Shown here: in pieces, positions 1-10,078 of the stretch | Layout: each line of letters opens with the position of its first letter | How positions within the stretch are numbered: position 1 is the first letter of the stretch | Assembly (NCBI RefSeq): GCF_019392195.1 | Contig: NZ_JAHXKI010000002.1 | Location: 1,550,001-1,614,000, forward strand | Length of the DNA: 64,000 nt | Origin: Marinobacter sp. F4206 | GTDB taxonomy: Bacteria; Pseudomonadota; Gammaproteobacteria; Pseudomonadales; Oleiphilaceae | Direction: 5' to 3' | Translations under genes and position numbers: made by a program | Notes under the pieces: generated by a model | The model's input: the letters and a program-made list of their open reading frames with translations, nothing else | Database searches by the model: none | Told to the model about the DNA's origin: nothing

Positions 1-43
1 GCTTCTTAAATAACTCAGCGCCCGTACCTTGAGGGAGTGGCGA

Positions 44-139
44 CTGGGATGGCTATTCCAAAACCCGCTCAAGCACATCCCTGTGACGCTTGAGCTCCGC
101 CATCCCTGGCTCCGCACAGTTTTGGAATAGCCATCCCAG
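44..139. repeat. Folded intergenic repeat, copy A
   Basis: Two perfectly complementary 21-nt arms (44-64 and 119-139) enclose a 54-nt core (65-118). The core holds an internal inverted repeat GCTCAAGC/GCTTGAGC around a CACATCCCTGTG mini-hairpin, then a second small hairpin GCCATCCCTGGC. Two further copies, with the same core length and layout but different outer arms, lie at 14164-14285 and 28093-28202. This copy ends 52 nt upstream of the NUDIX/MBL gene. It carries no open reading frame. I do not recognise it as a named element. Confidence 0.85.
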
Positions 140-191
140 CCCCCACGCCAAACTCCCCGGCGCTCTACAACAAGCTTACTAAGGGAAAACT

Positions 192-1829
192 ATGGATATT
201 CGCCCTGCGGCCACTCTGGTTCTGACTCGGGATACGGAAAACGGGGTTGAAGTACTTTTGCTTCAACGCACCTGGGATGCGGTCTTTCTTCCGGGCTATT
301 TCGTGTTTCCGGGGGGAGCGGTGGATCAGCAGGAATCCATGGCCCGGGCGCACGCGATGGGGCCTGCGGATACCGAAATCAGCCAGATCATGAGTCTGGA
401 CGAAGGGGGCGCGGACTACATGCTCGCGGCTGTCCGGGAATGTTTCGAGGAAGCCGGCATCCTGGTCGCCATTGATGACAACGGCCAGCCCATCGGCGGG
501 GAGCATGCCGTGCATGGGGACCGCGATGCGGTGTTCCGGGGCGAACTGAGTCTTGCCGACCTCTGCCAGCGGCATGGACTGGCGATTCCGCTGGATCGGC
601 TGGCGTACCTGAGCCACTGGACCACGCCGCCGGGACCACCCCGCCGCTTTGATACCCGGTTCTTCGTGGCCGCCGCACCCGAGGGCCAGTTGGCCAGCCA
701 CGACGGCACGGAGACCATTGATCACCTTTGGATCAGTCCCGAACAGGCCCTGGAAGATCATCGCAGTGGTCGTCGCCTGCTCGGACTGCCCACGCTCCGG
801 ACGGTACGGGTGTTGAGCGATTTTCAGACCACCGAGGCGCTGATGCGCTACGCCCATGCCAATCCGCCCGAGACCTACCCAAGCAAGCCCTGGCCGGCGC
901 AGAAAAAAGGTCAGTCCGTCATGCTGGAGCCGGGGGCACCCGCCTACGATGAGGCCACCCGGCTTGATCCCGAGGGTGAGGGCAGCACCCGGGCGGAAAT
1001 TGTCCCGGGCGAGCCTGTCGAGATCGCCGCCGGCGTGATTCGGCTGACCGCGCCCAATCCGGGCATGATGACGGGACCAGGCACCAACACCTACCTGCTG
1101 GGCCACGAACGCTTTACCGTGCTTGACCCCGGTCCGGACGATGCGGTGCACATCGAGCGTATTCTGGAATTGACCGGCGGTGTCATAGACCAGGTGGTTG
1201 TGACCCACACCCATCCGGACCATTCCCCGGCAACGGCCACTCTGAAAGCCAGAACCGGTTGTCGGGTGTTCGGTCTGCCAGCGCCCGAGGGCCCCTCCCA
1301 GGACCGAACGTTCGCGCCGGATGACGAGCCTGAACACGGCGACCTGATCGTTACCGAGGCCGGGCTTCTGAAGACCCTGCACACGCCCGGCCACGCCTCC
1401 AATCACATCTGTTACCTGCTGGAAGGTCCCAACCTGCTGTTCTCTGGCGACCACATCATGCAGGGGTCAACGGTGGTGATTAATCCGCCGGACGGCGACA
1501 TGAAAGCCTACCTGGATGCCCTCTACGACCTGCTCGGGGAATCCATCCGGGTGATAGCCCCGGCGCACGGTTTTCTGATGGGCTACCCGGAAGCGGTGAT
1601 TGATTTCCTGATCACCCACCGGCTGGCCCGGGAACACAAGGTGGCCAAGGCGCTGAAACAGCACGGACCGGCCACGCTGAAGGATCTGACAACCCACGCC
1701 TACGACGACGTTCCGGCCGCCATTCATGGCCTGGCGGCGCGCTCCGCGCTCGCCCATTTGCTGAAGCTGGAGACCGACGGCCGGGCCCGCCAGACTGACG
1801 AAGTCTGGCATGCGACGCGCACAACCTGA
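192..1829 (+). CDS. NUDIX hydrolase / metallo-beta-lactamase fusion protein
   Basis: This 545-residue protein joins two hydrolase domains. The N-terminal part (about 1-230) is NUDIX-like: it has FPGGAV near residue 40 and the helix AAVRECFEEAGIL near 80-92, with an insertion between the two halves of the NUDIX box. The C-terminal part (about 270-545) is an MBL-fold hydrolase of the LACTB2 type, with the zinc motif THTHPDHSP near 337, TPGHASNH near 400, SGDH near 420 and a winged-helix tail. Such enzymes hydrolyse nucleotide or CoA-type phosphoanhydrides (NUDIX) and thioesters, esters or RNA (MBL). The substrate is unknown here. The ATG follows AAGGGA at a good distance. The protein is cytosolic, since no signal peptide is seen. 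Confidence 0.88.
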   Translation: MDIRPAATLVLTRDTENGVEVLLLQRTWDAVFLPGYFVFPGGAVDQQESMARAHAMGPADTEISQIMSLDEGGADYMLAAVRECFEEAGILVAIDDNGQPIGGEHAVHGDRDAVFRGELSLADLCQRHGLAIPLDRLAYLSHWTTPPGPPRRFDTRFFVAAAPEGQLASHDGTETIDHLWISPEQALEDHRSGRRLLGLPTLRTVRVLSDFQTTEALMRYAHANPPETYPSKPWPAQKKGQSVMLEPGAPAYDEATRLDPEGEGSTRAEIVPGEPVEIAAGVIRLTAPNPGMMTGPGTNTYLLGHERFTVLDPGPDDAVHIERILELTGGVIDQVVVTHTHPDHSPATATLKARTGCRVFGLPAPEGPSQDRTFAPDDEPEHGDLIVTEAGLLKTLHTPGHASNHICYLLEGPNLLFSGDHIMQGSTVVINPPDGDMKAYLDALYDLLGESIRVIAPAHGFLMGYPEAVIDFLITHRLAREHKVAKALKQHGPATLKDLTTHAYDDVPAAIHGLAARSALAHLLKLETDGRARQTDEVWHATRTT

Positions 1830-1862
1830 TATCGAGGCAAAAGGCTCGCACACCGGGTCTTT

Positions 1863-2021
1863 TCACTTCTTCGCGATGATATAAACCGCATGCACGATGC
1901 CGGGAATATAACCGAGCAGCGTCAGCAGGATATTGATCCAGAATTGCTTGCCGATGCCTTCCTGTAAAAAAACGCCTAACGGCGGTAACAAAATCGCAAT
2001 AAGAATACGCAAAAGATCCAT
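1863..2021 (-). CDS. YqaE/Pmp3 family small membrane protein
   Basis: This is a 52-residue protein with two membrane segments (LLRILIAILLPPLGVFLQ and FWINILLTLLGYIPGIVHAVYII). The PPLGVFLQ motif and the GYIPGIVHA turn are typical of the YqaE/Pmp3 (UPF0057) family of stress-associated inner-membrane proteolipids. The start at 2021 is chosen because AGGGAG precedes it and the family begins at this point; an upstream in-frame start would add 20 unlikely residues. It is transcribed away from the secreted peptidase-like gene at 2209. Confidence 0.9.
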   Translation of the reverse strand: MDLLRILIAILLPPLGVFLQEGIGKQFWINILLTLLGYIPGIVHAVYIIAKK

Positions 2022-2208
2022 ATTGTTAACTCCCTCTGCTCGGTATAACTGGGCCATATCTACAAAATAGCATCTGCTCAATTTTTGAACAGAAAACCAG
2101 AAAATACCGGCAATTCATGAAAGTGGCATTAAACCTTTGTCACAGCTGTATTCATGAGCGCCAGGAGCACTCTATCCTTGAGCGCATTCTGACGACCCGT
2201 GAGGAACT

Positions 2209-3597
2209 ATGCTGTTTCACTGGCAATACACACTGACACCACTCCGACTGCTCGCCTGTTTGATGGCGCTGGGCCTGCCCGCGCTCGCCGTCGCCGAAAG
2301 CTCCGCAGAGGGCACCGGGAAAAACGCCGACACCCGGGTTGCGGTGCTGGCTGAGGACGAAAACGTCGAGGACGTGGAACAGTCCAGCCCCCGTCGCCAG
2401 GGAAATGCCAGCCAGACCGGATCCACCGCCGTTTCCAGTGACACCAAACCGGCGCCGACAAAATCTGTCCAGTCTTCTGGAACCAAAGACGCCAAAAAAG
2501 TGGCACCCAACATCGATCTGAAAGAGGTCACGCCGGCGCCCAAAACCGACGTGGTGACCACGCCGGCGGAGGACAGCGAGATCCGGCCGGGCGAAGAAAT
2601 CCAGGGCACCGTGGCGGTCGAAGATACGGTGCAGCCGGCCAAGAGCTTTACGCTTCTGGATACCGAAATTCTGCCCGGCACCTCGACCCGCCTGGCCTGG
2701 TCACCCGGCATCCAGATTGCCGGACTGTCCCAGCCCACCCCGGTGCTGGTGGTAAACGGCGCTAACGCCGGCCCGACGCTATGCCTGACGGGTGCCATCC
2801 ACGGTGATGAGCTGAACGGTATCGAGATTATCCGGCGCACCATGTACGACCTCGATCCGGAGAAACTTTCCGGCCGAGTGGTTGGCATTCCGATCGTCAA
2901 CCTGCCCGGTTTCCAGCAGGGCAGCCGGTATCTGCCGGACCGCCGCGACCTCAACCGCCATTTCCCGGGCAGCACCGATGGCAGCCTGGCGGACCGCATT
3001 GCCCACTCGCTGTTCGAGAACATCATCCGCCGCTGCAGCATGCTGGTGGACATCCATACCGGCTCGCTAAAGCGCACCAATCTGCCGCAGCTGCGAGCCG
3101 ACATGAACAATCCGGACGTCGCCACCTTTACCCAGGGCTTTGACCGAATGGCCGTGGTCCACAGCTCCGGCTCCCCGGGCATGCTCCGTAGCGCGGCGGT
3201 GGAAGCGGGCATTACCACGGTCACCATGGAGGCGGGCGAGTCCCACCGCATCCAGGAACACCAGATTGAAGCCGGGGTGAACAGCCTGACCAGCCTGATG
3301 GAGCGCCAGGGCATGATTTCCCGCATGTTCGTCTGGGGCGACCCGGAACCGGTCTATTACGATTCGGACTGGATCCGTGCCCAGCATGGCGGGATCCTGT
3401 TCAGTGAAGTCGATCTCGGCGCCCGGGTTTCCGAGGGCGAAATTCTCGGGTACGTGGCCGATCCGATCACCAACGCCCAATACCCCATCCGCTCCAGCAG
3501 CAATGGCCGGATCATTGGGATGGCAGTGGACCAGGTAGTGATGGCGGGCTTTGCCGCCTACCACATTGGTACGGAGGCAGAAGTTCCGGGAGAGTAG
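2209..3597 (+). CDS. Succinylglutamate desuccinylase/aspartoacylase family protein (secreted)
   Basis: This is a 462-residue exported protein. A signal peptide (to about residue 29, ending ALAVAES) is followed by a low-complexity Ser/Thr/Lys linker to about 130, then an M14-like zinc hydrolase domain. Zinc and substrate motifs are visible: GAIHGDELNG near 198, the RDLNRHFPG segment near 246 and DIHTGS near 281. The C-terminal barrel-like part (SEVDLGARVSEGEILGYVADP) is typical of the AstE/aspartoacylase family. The natural substrate is unknown; periplasmic members may act on small N-acyl or amide compounds. The ATG has a GAGGAA ribosome site. The next gene starts 44 bp downstream and may be co-transcribed. 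Confidence 0.85.
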   Translation: MLFHWQYTLTPLRLLACLMALGLPALAVAESSAEGTGKNADTRVAVLAEDENVEDVEQSSPRRQGNASQTGSTAVSSDTKPAPTKSVQSSGTKDAKKVAPNIDLKEVTPAPKTDVVTTPAEDSEIRPGEEIQGTVAVEDTVQPAKSFTLLDTEILPGTSTRLAWSPGIQIAGLSQPTPVLVVNGANAGPTLCLTGAIHGDELNGIEIIRRTMYDLDPEKLSGRVVGIPIVNLPGFQQGSRYLPDRRDLNRHFPGSTDGSLADRIAHSLFENIIRRCSMLVDIHTGSLKRTNLPQLRADMNNPDVATFTQGFDRMAVVHSSGSPGMLRSAAVEAGITTVTMEAGESHRIQEHQIEAGVNSLTSLMERQGMISRMFVWGDPEPVYYDSDWIRAQHGGILFSEVDLGARVSEGEILGYVADPITNAQYPIRSSSNGRIIGMAVDQVVMAGFAAYHIGTEAEVPGE

Positions 3598-3641
3598 TAT
3601 CCTGTGCGTTTTTCCTGACCACGCCCAAGGATTGACTGCGA

Positions 3642-4586
3642 GTGTCTTCAGAAAACGCCGGACTGTTATCCCGCATTCCCGGCCTGGCCTACGTCGGGCT
3701 GGTCCTTACCCCCCTGTTCTGGGCCGGCAACGCCGTGGTGGCCCGGGGCACGGTGGAAAGTATCCCGCCGCTGTCCATGTCGTTCTGGCGCTGGGTGATT
3801 GCGCTGACCATCCTGCTGCCGCTGGGCCTGCCCGGCATCTGGCGTCACCGTCAGATCATCCGGGACCGCCTGGGGTCGATGCTGGCGCTCGCCACCTTCA
3901 GTGTCGGTGCCTTCAACTCCCTGCTCTACTTCGCGGCCACCAGTACCACCGCCACCAACATTGCCCTGATCAATGCCACCATTCCGATCTTTGTCGCCCT
4001 GATGTCCTGGATCCTGCTGGGCGACCGGACTCGCCCCCTGCAGGCGCTCGGCATCGCGCTGGCGGTACTGGGTATCCTGACGGTGGTGGCGCAGGGCGAC
4101 ATCTCGGTACTGACCGGGCTTCGGGCCCAACCGGGCGACCTGATTATGGTGGCAGCGGTATGCAGCTGGGGTCTGTTTTCGGTGCTCCTGCGTCGGCAGG
4201 CTGTGCCACTGCCAGCGCTCACCTTCCTGACCACGCAGATCCTGCTGGGCGCGCTGGTGATCCTGCCGTTTTACCTGACTGACCTGGTGTTCTTCTCCGG
4301 CGGGTTCGAACTTTCCATCGAGACCTTGTTACCGCTGCTTTATTTCGCCATCTTTCCTGGGATCCTCGCCTACGGCTTCTGGAACCACGGGGTACATACC
4401 ATCGGTCCATCGAAAGCGGCGATTTTCATGTATCTGACCCCGGTATTTGCGTCCGTACTGGCGGGTATTTTCCTGAACGAAGTACTGGGGCTGTTCCATG
4501 TTATCGGCGGACTGCTTATTCTGGCAGGTCTGATACTGGCAACCCGGGCCGGCCGACCAGCATCAATCCATCGCAAACCGGGCTGA
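3642..4586 (+). CDS. DMT superfamily transporter (EamA)
   Basis: This 314-residue integral membrane protein has about ten predicted helices in two EamA repeats. The first begins YVGLVLTPLFWAGNAVVARG and the second DLIMVAAVCSWGLFSVLLRR. Family members export amino acids or other small metabolites; the substrate cannot be told from sequence. The start is a GTG with AAGG upstream. The gene is followed after 15 bp by the CBM-like secreted protein, so the two may be co-transcribed. Confidence 0.9.
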   Translation: MSSENAGLLSRIPGLAYVGLVLTPLFWAGNAVVARGTVESIPPLSMSFWRWVIALTILLPLGLPGIWRHRQIIRDRLGSMLALATFSVGAFNSLLYFAATSTTATNIALINATIPIFVALMSWILLGDRTRPLQALGIALAVLGILTVVAQGDISVLTGLRAQPGDLIMVAAVCSWGLFSVLLRRQAVPLPALTFLTTQILLGALVILPFYLTDLVFFSGGFELSIETLLPLLYFAIFPGILAYGFWNHGVHTIGPSKAAIFMYLTPVFASVLAGIFLNEVLGLFHVIGGLLILAGLILATRAGRPASIHRKPG

Positions 4587-4601
4587 GACAAGGAGACCAT
4601 C

Positions 4602-5138
4602 ATGTTTAACAGGCGCTTTCCGCACTCGCTCCCCTCCCTCCTGATGCTCATAATTGGTCTGGGGTTGGCCAACGTGGCCCTGGCCGAGCCCTGTGATCCG
4701 GAAGAATCGGGCTGGGAATTGGCCAGCTTGTACCGGGCGGGGGCCGTGGTGTTTTACGACGGTCAGTGGTTCCAGGCCCGGCAGATCAGTGAGGGCAAAG
4801 AACCCGGCATCAGCTTTGACTGGAAAGAGCTGGATGGGGTACCGGAATGTGACGCCGAGCAGAAGGCGAAACAGGACCCGGTCGAGGAAACCTCCAACGA
4901 TCAGGCCGGTGACACAACGACCACCGGCGGCAGCAATCCATCGATATGCCAGACGCCGGAGCAATGGCGGTTCGCCTGGGAATACACCGAGGGCAATCTG
5001 GTCACTCACGGCGGCATGGTATGGGAAGCTTCCCGAAAGACCAGCGGCGACATGCCCGGCATGAACGAGCCTCCGCGCTGGCGCGAAGTGGAGGATCACT
5101 GCTCCCTCAAAAAGAAACTGGACCTGGAAACCCAGTAG
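4602..5138 (+). CDS. Secreted protein with two carbohydrate-binding-like (CBM5/12) repeats
   Basis: This 178-residue protein has a clear signal peptide (about residues 1-28, ending VALAEP). Two related modules follow: about 32-83 (WELASLYRAGAVVFYDGQWFQA, then PGISFDWKEL) and about 120-168 (WRFAWEYTEGNLVTHGGMVWEA, then PGMNEPPRWREV). They show the aromatic spacing of chitin/cellulose-binding CBM5/12 domains. No catalytic domain is present, so it may be a stand-alone binding or envelope protein. A strong AAGGAGA site precedes the ATG. It ends 1 bp from the convergent MalY/PatB gene. Confidence 0.8.
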   Translation: MFNRRFPHSLPSLLMLIIGLGLANVALAEPCDPEESGWELASLYRAGAVVFYDGQWFQARQISEGKEPGISFDWKELDGVPECDAEQKAKQDPVEETSNDQAGDTTTTGGSNPSICQTPEQWRFAWEYTEGNLVTHGGMVWEASRKTSGDMPGMNEPPRWREVEDHCSLKKKLDLETQ

Positions 5139-5139
5139 C

Positions 5140-6336
5140 TCAGCGGCGGACGTCTAATGCGGTTTCAATCCGTTCCAGCACCTCCGCCAGCACCGCACGG
5201 GGGCAGCCAATGTTCAGTCGCATGAATCCGGAGCCCGGGTTGCCGAAGGACAGCCCCGGGTTCATGCCCACTCCGGCATCCTGGACAAAGAAACGCTTCA
5301 GTTCAGCATCGGTCATACCTAGGTCACGGCAATCCAGCCACATCAGATAGGTGGCTTCCGGAGCTGACACGCGCATGCCTGGCAGCCGTTCGCGCACCTC
5401 CCGCTCGACATAATCCCGGTTATTCCGCAAGTAGACCAACAGTTCATCCAGCCAGGGCCCGCCCTCGCGGTAGCCTGCCTCAAAGCCCGCCGAACTGAAC
5501 GGGTTGCACTGGGGCATGTGCATGCTCTGGAATACTGCCTTGATGGCCTTGCGACGCTCGGCGTCGGCAACAACCAGCGCCGAGAGGCCCAGTCCCGGCA
5601 TGTTGAAACTCTTGCTTGGCGCCACCGCCGTAACCAGCGCATCGTCAGGTTCAGCCAGGGTTGCCAGCACCGAATGCCTGGGCCCATCGTCGAAGGTCAG
5701 ATCGCAGTGGATTTCATCGGACAACACCACCAGATCGTGCTTCCTGGCAATGGCCAGAACGCCGCGTAACTCCTCTTCGGTCCAGATCCGGCCTACCGGG
5801 TTGTGGGGTGAACACAGCATCAGCACGCGGGCGTCGGGCCGGGCGGCGCACTGTTCCAGGTGCTCCAGGTCCATCCGGTAACGCCCCGGGCCGGCATCCG
5901 GGCCTTTCTCCAGTACCAGTGGATTCTCGATCACGGTTCGACCGCTCTGGCGCACCGAGCTGAAAAACGGCGGATACACCGGCGGCTGGATGATGACGCC
6001 CTGACCCGGTTCGGCGTAGGCCATGCAAGCGGCATTGAGCGAGGGCACCACACCCGGCGCCATCAGAATCCACTCACGTTGGATATCCCAGCCATGACGG
6101 GTGCGAAACCAGTCGATCATCGACTGGTAGAGGCTGTCCGGGAACAGGCTGTAGCCATATACCGGGTGCCTGGCGCGTTCAACCAGGGCGCGGGTGACCG
6201 CTTCCGGGGCGGCAAAGTCCATGTCCGCCACCCAGACCGGGATCACATCCTCGCGGCCAAACACCGCCTTGCGGGCATCGAATTTCACCGAACAGGTGTG
6301 GTCACGGGCAACGGGCTGATCGAACGGACTGGTCAC
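5140..6336 (-). CDS. patB: MalY/PatB-type cystathionine beta-lyase (PLP aminotransferase fold)
   Basis: This is a 398-residue fold-type I PLP enzyme close in length to E. coli MalY. Visible motifs are the N-terminal PVWVADMDF, the cofactor-contacting SDEIHCDLTF and the Schiff-base lysine in APSKSFNMPGL. Enzymes of this group cleave cystathionine, cysteine and related C-S compounds to release a thiol, pyruvate and ammonia; some are aminotransferase-like regulators. The start is GTG preceded by AGGGAG. The gene stands alone, so its pathway role is not given by the context. Confidence 0.87.
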   Translation of the reverse strand: MTSPFDQPVARDHTCSVKFDARKAVFGREDVIPVWVADMDFAAPEAVTRALVERARHPVYGYSLFPDSLYQSMIDWFRTRHGWDIQREWILMAPGVVPSLNAACMAYAEPGQGVIIQPPVYPPFFSSVRQSGRTVIENPLVLEKGPDAGPGRYRMDLEHLEQCAARPDARVLMLCSPHNPVGRIWTEEELRGVLAIARKHDLVVLSDEIHCDLTFDDGPRHSVLATLAEPDDALVTAVAPSKSFNMPGLGLSALVVADAERRKAIKAVFQSMHMPQCNPFSSAGFEAGYREGGPWLDELLVYLRNNRDYVEREVRERLPGMRVSAPEATYLMWLDCRDLGMTDAELKRFFVQDAGVGMNPGLSFGNPGSGFMRLNIGCPRAVLAEVLERIETALDVRR

Positions 6337-6540
6337 TACAAACTCCCTGACAGGCGGTCATGACGTACTACGGTTGCCGGTATTGTGGGGCCAGGGTCAG
6401 ACCATCGCAAGCGCCCGCCCGGCAGCTCGGACCTCCTGCTTTGGTCGAACACCGGCGATTAGTGCTTGCCCGGACAGCCCGATACTTGCGAACCTAACAG
6501 TTTATCTTTCGGACCACTGCCATTCTCCCTGGAGCTTTGA

Positions 6541-7428
6541 ATGATTGCCCAGATTCTTTCCACGATGTTGCCGGTCTTTGTCATCGCCGGCTGTGGGGCT
6601 CTCTATGGCCGCTACCGCACCCCCGACATTCAGGGCCTGAACATTCTCAACATGGAGCTGTTCGTGCCCATGCTGGTGTTTGCAGTCCTCGCCGACCAGC
6701 AGGCGCCCCTGCAGGAATATGCGCGCCTTGCCCTTGCCGCAACGGTCGTGGTGCTGGGCTCCGGCATCGTCCTGTACCCGTTGGCCAAGGTACTGAAGCT
6801 GAATCTGAAAACCTTCCTGCCGCCGATGATGTTCAACAACTCCGGCAACATGGGCATTCCGTTGCTGGTGCTGGCGTTCGGGGACGCCGCCCTGCCGGCG
6901 GCGGTGGTTCTGTTCATTGTCGAGATGCTGCTGCATTTCTCCGTCGGGCTGTACATGCTGGACCCACACACTTCCATTGTTCAGCGCCTGAAACTGCCCA
7001 TCGTCTTTGCCAGTATCGCCGGCCTGGCGGTCAACCTCGGCGGTGTTCCCCTGCCAGAGTGGCTGTTGGAAACCCTGAACATGCTGGGTGGCGTGTGCAT
7101 CCCGCTGATGCTCTTTGCCCTCGGCGTGCGGATGCTGGATGTCGACTTCAGCGACTGGAAACTGGGTATGCTCGGCGCCATCGCCTGCCCGGCCAGCGGG
7201 CTGATCCTGGCCTGGCCAATGATAGAGCTTCTCGACCTGCCGGGGCTGCAGGTGGCATCGCTCTGGGTCTTTGCCGCCCTGCCACCGGCCGTGCTGAACT
7301 ACATGGTCGCGGAACAATACCGCCAGGAACCGCACAAGGTGGCCTCGCTGGTGCTGCTCAGCAACCTGGGCAGCCTGGTGGTCATGCCCATCGTGCTCGG
7401 GCTTGTGTTCGCCGAGGGCTATATCTAG
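6541..7428 (+). CDS. AEC family transporter
   Basis: This 295-residue membrane protein has about ten helices arranged as in the auxin efflux carrier/MdcF family. It starts MIAQILSTMLPVFVIAGCGALYGRY and carries the conserved NNSGNMGIPL segment near residue 100. The family exports or imports organic anions such as malonate or malate. GGAG lies upstream of the ATG. The prenyltransferase gene starts 12 bp later, which suggests a two-gene operon without an obvious shared pathway. Confidence 0.9.
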   Translation: MIAQILSTMLPVFVIAGCGALYGRYRTPDIQGLNILNMELFVPMLVFAVLADQQAPLQEYARLALAATVVVLGSGIVLYPLAKVLKLNLKTFLPPMMFNNSGNMGIPLLVLAFGDAALPAAVVLFIVEMLLHFSVGLYMLDPHTSIVQRLKLPIVFASIAGLAVNLGGVPLPEWLLETLNMLGGVCIPLMLFALGVRMLDVDFSDWKLGMLGAIACPASGLILAWPMIELLDLPGLQVASLWVFAALPPAVLNYMVAEQYRQEPHKVASLVLLSNLGSLVVMPIVLGLVFAEGYI

Positions 7429-7440
7429 GGAAGGCCTGTC

Positions 7441-8331
7441 ATGTCCGAAGCCGCGGCGGTGGTCCGAGCCTCACGTCCAAATTTCCTGATTCTTGCCCCC
7501 CTGTGCGCCGGCCTCGGTATCGCTACGGCCTGGCACCAGGGCGCGCAGCCGGAACTGCTCGATATCATTCTGGTGCTTCTCGGGGCGGTGCTGGCCCACG
7601 CTGCGGTAAATTTGTTCAACGAACACCAGGACTTCGTCTCGGGTCTCGACCTGATCACCCGGCGCACGCCGTTCTCCGGTGGCAGTGGCGCCCTGCCCGA
7701 CGTGCCTTCCGCGGCTAAAGGCGTGCTGCTGGCCGCCATGGGGACCTTGGGACTGGTGATGGCCATCGGCGTGTATTTTCTCTGGCAGAACGGCATGCCG
7801 ATGTTGGTCGTCGGCATCACCGGGGTGCTGTTGATCCTCACCTACACGCGATGGATTACCCGGTCCCCTCTGTTGTGCTTGCTGGCGCCCGGAGTCGGCT
7901 TCGGCCCGGTCATGGTCATCGGCACGGTGGTTGCGCTCGGTGCCCGGGTCGACGGCACGGCGATGGTGGTCTCGCTGATCAGCCTGCTGATGGCCAGCGA
8001 GCTGCTCTTGATCAACCAGATTCCGGACGCCGAGGCCGACCGGATGATCGGTCGCCGACACCTGGTCATTACCCGGGGGCCGGTCGTGGCCGCCCGGCTT
8101 GTCGCAGCCCTGCTTGCCGGCAGTTATCTGTCACTGCTGGCCGCCTCGCTTATGGGCCTGCTGCCAACAGGCACCGCGCTGGCCCTGCTGCCCGCCCCGC
8201 TGGCCCTCTGGATCAGCATAACGCTGCCCCGGACTGTCGGCCGGCCAGAACGCCTGAACGTCATTCTGGGCACCAATGTGGCGGTGCTGCTGGCCACCCT
8301 GGCGCTCCTGGTCATCGGACTCAGTCTTTAA
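7441..8331 (+). CDS. UbiA-family prenyltransferase (MenA-like)
   Basis: This 296-residue membrane protein is probably an aromatic prenyltransferase. The first Asp-rich motif reads [11 protein letters not shown] (compare the NDxxDxxxxxD motif of MenA) near residue 62, and the second reads NQIPDAEAD near 192. Both bind the magnesium-prenyl diphosphate. About eight to nine helices are seen. No men or ubi genes are nearby, so the acceptor (naphthoate or other) is uncertain. Its 3' end overlaps the convergent chemoreceptor gene by 11 bp. Confidence 0.85.
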   Translation: MSEAAAVVRASRPNFLILAPLCAGLGIATAWHQGAQPELLDIILVLLGAVLAHAAVNLFNEHQDFVSGLDLITRRTPFSGGSGALPDVPSAAKGVLLAAMGTLGLVMAIGVYFLWQNGMPMLVVGITGVLLILTYTRWITRSPLLCLLAPGVGFGPVMVIGTVVALGARVDGTAMVVSLISLLMASELLLINQIPDAEADRMIGRRHLVITRGPVVAARLVAALLAGSYLSLLAASLMGLLPTGTALALLPAPLALWISITLPRTVGRPERLNVILGTNVAVLLATLALLVIGLSL

Positions 8332-9964
8332 CCCGGAACACACTGACCCGGGCCCGTAGCTGTCCGGCCAGTACCGCGAGATCACGGCTGGAACCAGCCA
8401 CCTGTTCCGAGCCGGCCGAGGTCTGGATGGTCGCATCATGAATCCGGCTGATGTTCTGATTGACCTCTTCGGCGACAGAGGATTGCTCTTCCGCCGCGCT
8501 GGCGATCTGGGCGTTCATATCATTGATCGCGCCTACCTCCTGGCGAATTCGCCCCAGGGCCTCCTCTGCCTGCCGGGTCTTGTCGACGGTGGTCCCTGCC
8601 AGTTCCCGGCTGTCTTCCATCACCTCGGCAGCCTGGGTTGCTCCGGTCTGCAGGTTACCGATCATCTCCTGGATTTCCCGGGTGGAGTCCTGGGTTCGCG
8701 AAGCCAGCGAACGGACCTCATCCGCCACCACCGCAAAACCCCGGCCATGGGTTCCGGCCCGGGCCGCTTCAATGGCAGCGTTCAATGCCAGCAGATTGGT
8801 CTGCTCGGCAATGCCGCTGATGACTTCGATGATCGTCTCGATGTTGGCGCTGTCGGCCGAAACCCGTTGAACCGTCTCGGTCGCCCGCTCCAGAGTATCC
8901 GCAAGGTTGCTGATGGAGCCCGCTGTGTCCTGCACAACCGCATTGCCGCTTTCAACTTCATGGTCCGCTTTCCGGGTGGCCGACGCCGCACTGGATGCGA
9001 AACCCGCGACCTCGTTGACGGTGGCCGCCATCTGGTTAACCGCCGTCGCCATCTGCTCCGCTTCGTTCGCCTGAACGCGGATCTGCTGGCTGTTGCCATC
9101 CGAGGTGGATTCGAGTTCTGACGAGGCGGACGACAGCGCTTCCGATGCCGTACGCACCTCACGAATGATTTCCGCCAGTTGGGACACAGTGTCCCGTAAG
9201 GCCCCCATCACGCTGTCCGGGTATTCCGTCTGGATATTCTGGTCAAGCACCCCGTCCGAAAGCTGGCGAATGGCAAGAGACACCTCTTCCGGCTCGGCGC
9301 CCAGGGTCCGTTTGAGGCGGCGAATAATCATCCAGGCGACGACAGCCCCCAGCAGCACTGCCGATCCGGTCACACCAAGATTCAGCACGTTGAAGTTGCT
9401 CGCCGTGGACCTCACCTCGGACACATCCGCCGCAATCACGTCTTCCTGGTGATCGATAAACGCGTTTACCCGCGCCAGCCACTCGGTGTAGGCGCCAGCG
9501 ACTTCGTCGAGCAGGAATCTCTGGGAACCCCCGATGTCGCCAGACATCCGCATGTCAAGGAGCTCCTCCGTCTGTGCAAGAGCCCTGCGCTCTATGTCTT
9601 CGATGGCTGCCAGAAGCTGGCGCTCTGTCGTCGTGCCCGGGTCCTGGCTGAAAAGCCGAGCCATCGCCGCCGCATTTTCCCGATAGAAAGCCTTCAACCG
9701 CTCGATGTCTTCGAGGTGTCGCGCCAGAGCCGTGTCCGTCTCCACAAGAACCGCATCACGAATGGCGATGGCCCGGTCATGGACGCTACCCCGGAAATTA
9801 ATGGCATGCCGCTGCTTCACCGCAGCCCCATCCTCCACTGATGTCAGGGTTCGGTCGATAAAACCGACGCGGTCATTGCCAATCAGGCTGACCACAATCA
9901 TCAGCGATAGAATCAGACCAAAACCAAGGGCGAGTCGTTTTGTCACAGTCAGCGGGCCAAACAT
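8321..9964 (-). CDS. Methyl-accepting chemotaxis protein
   Basis: This 547-residue chemoreceptor has a first membrane helix at about 10-30 and a periplasmic four-helix-bundle sensor (about 31-190; begins [15 protein letters not shown]). A second helix (about 195-215, [19 protein letters not shown]) leads into a HAMP linker and a long coiled-coil signalling domain. The signalling tip is visible as [32 protein letters not shown]. There is no C-terminal pentapeptide tether for CheR/CheB. The ligand is unknown. Confidence 0.95.
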   Translation of the reverse strand: MFGPLTVTKRLALGFGLILSLMIVVSLIGNDRVGFIDRTLTSVEDGAAVKQRHAINFRGSVHDRAIAIRDAVLVETDTALARHLEDIERLKAFYRENAAAMARLFSQDPGTTTERQLLAAIEDIERRALAQTEELLDMRMSGDIGGSQRFLLDEVAGAYTEWLARVNAFIDHQEDVIAADVSEVRSTASNFNVLNLGVTGSAVLLGAVVAWMIIRRLKRTLGAEPEEVSLAIRQLSDGVLDQNIQTEYPDSVMGALRDTVSQLAEIIREVRTASEALSSASSELESTSDGNSQQIRVQANEAEQMATAVNQMAATVNEVAGFASSAASATRKADHEVESGNAVVQDTAGSISNLADTLERATETVQRVSADSANIETIIEVISGIAEQTNLLALNAAIEAARAGTHGRGFAVVADEVRSLASRTQDSTREIQEMIGNLQTGATQAAEVMEDSRELAGTTVDKTRQAEEALGRIRQEVGAINDMNAQIASAAEEQSSVAEEVNQNISRIHDATIQTSAGSEQVAGSSRDLAVLAGQLRARVSVFRVKD

Positions 9965-10078
9965 CGGGGGAACTCCCAGCAGAATTTTATTCGTCAGCCT
10001 GGGTGTTCTCTAAAAACTGGATTCTGGATCAATGAAATCCTGAAAACGCCTTCAGTTTTTACATTTCTTGGCATTCCT

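Noticed and set aside
44..139. Folded repeat as an integron attC site or REP/RAYT element
   Set aside because: No attC core triplet pattern, no integron integrase and no GTAG-type REP head or RAYT transposase gene are present. The variable arms do not fit either class.
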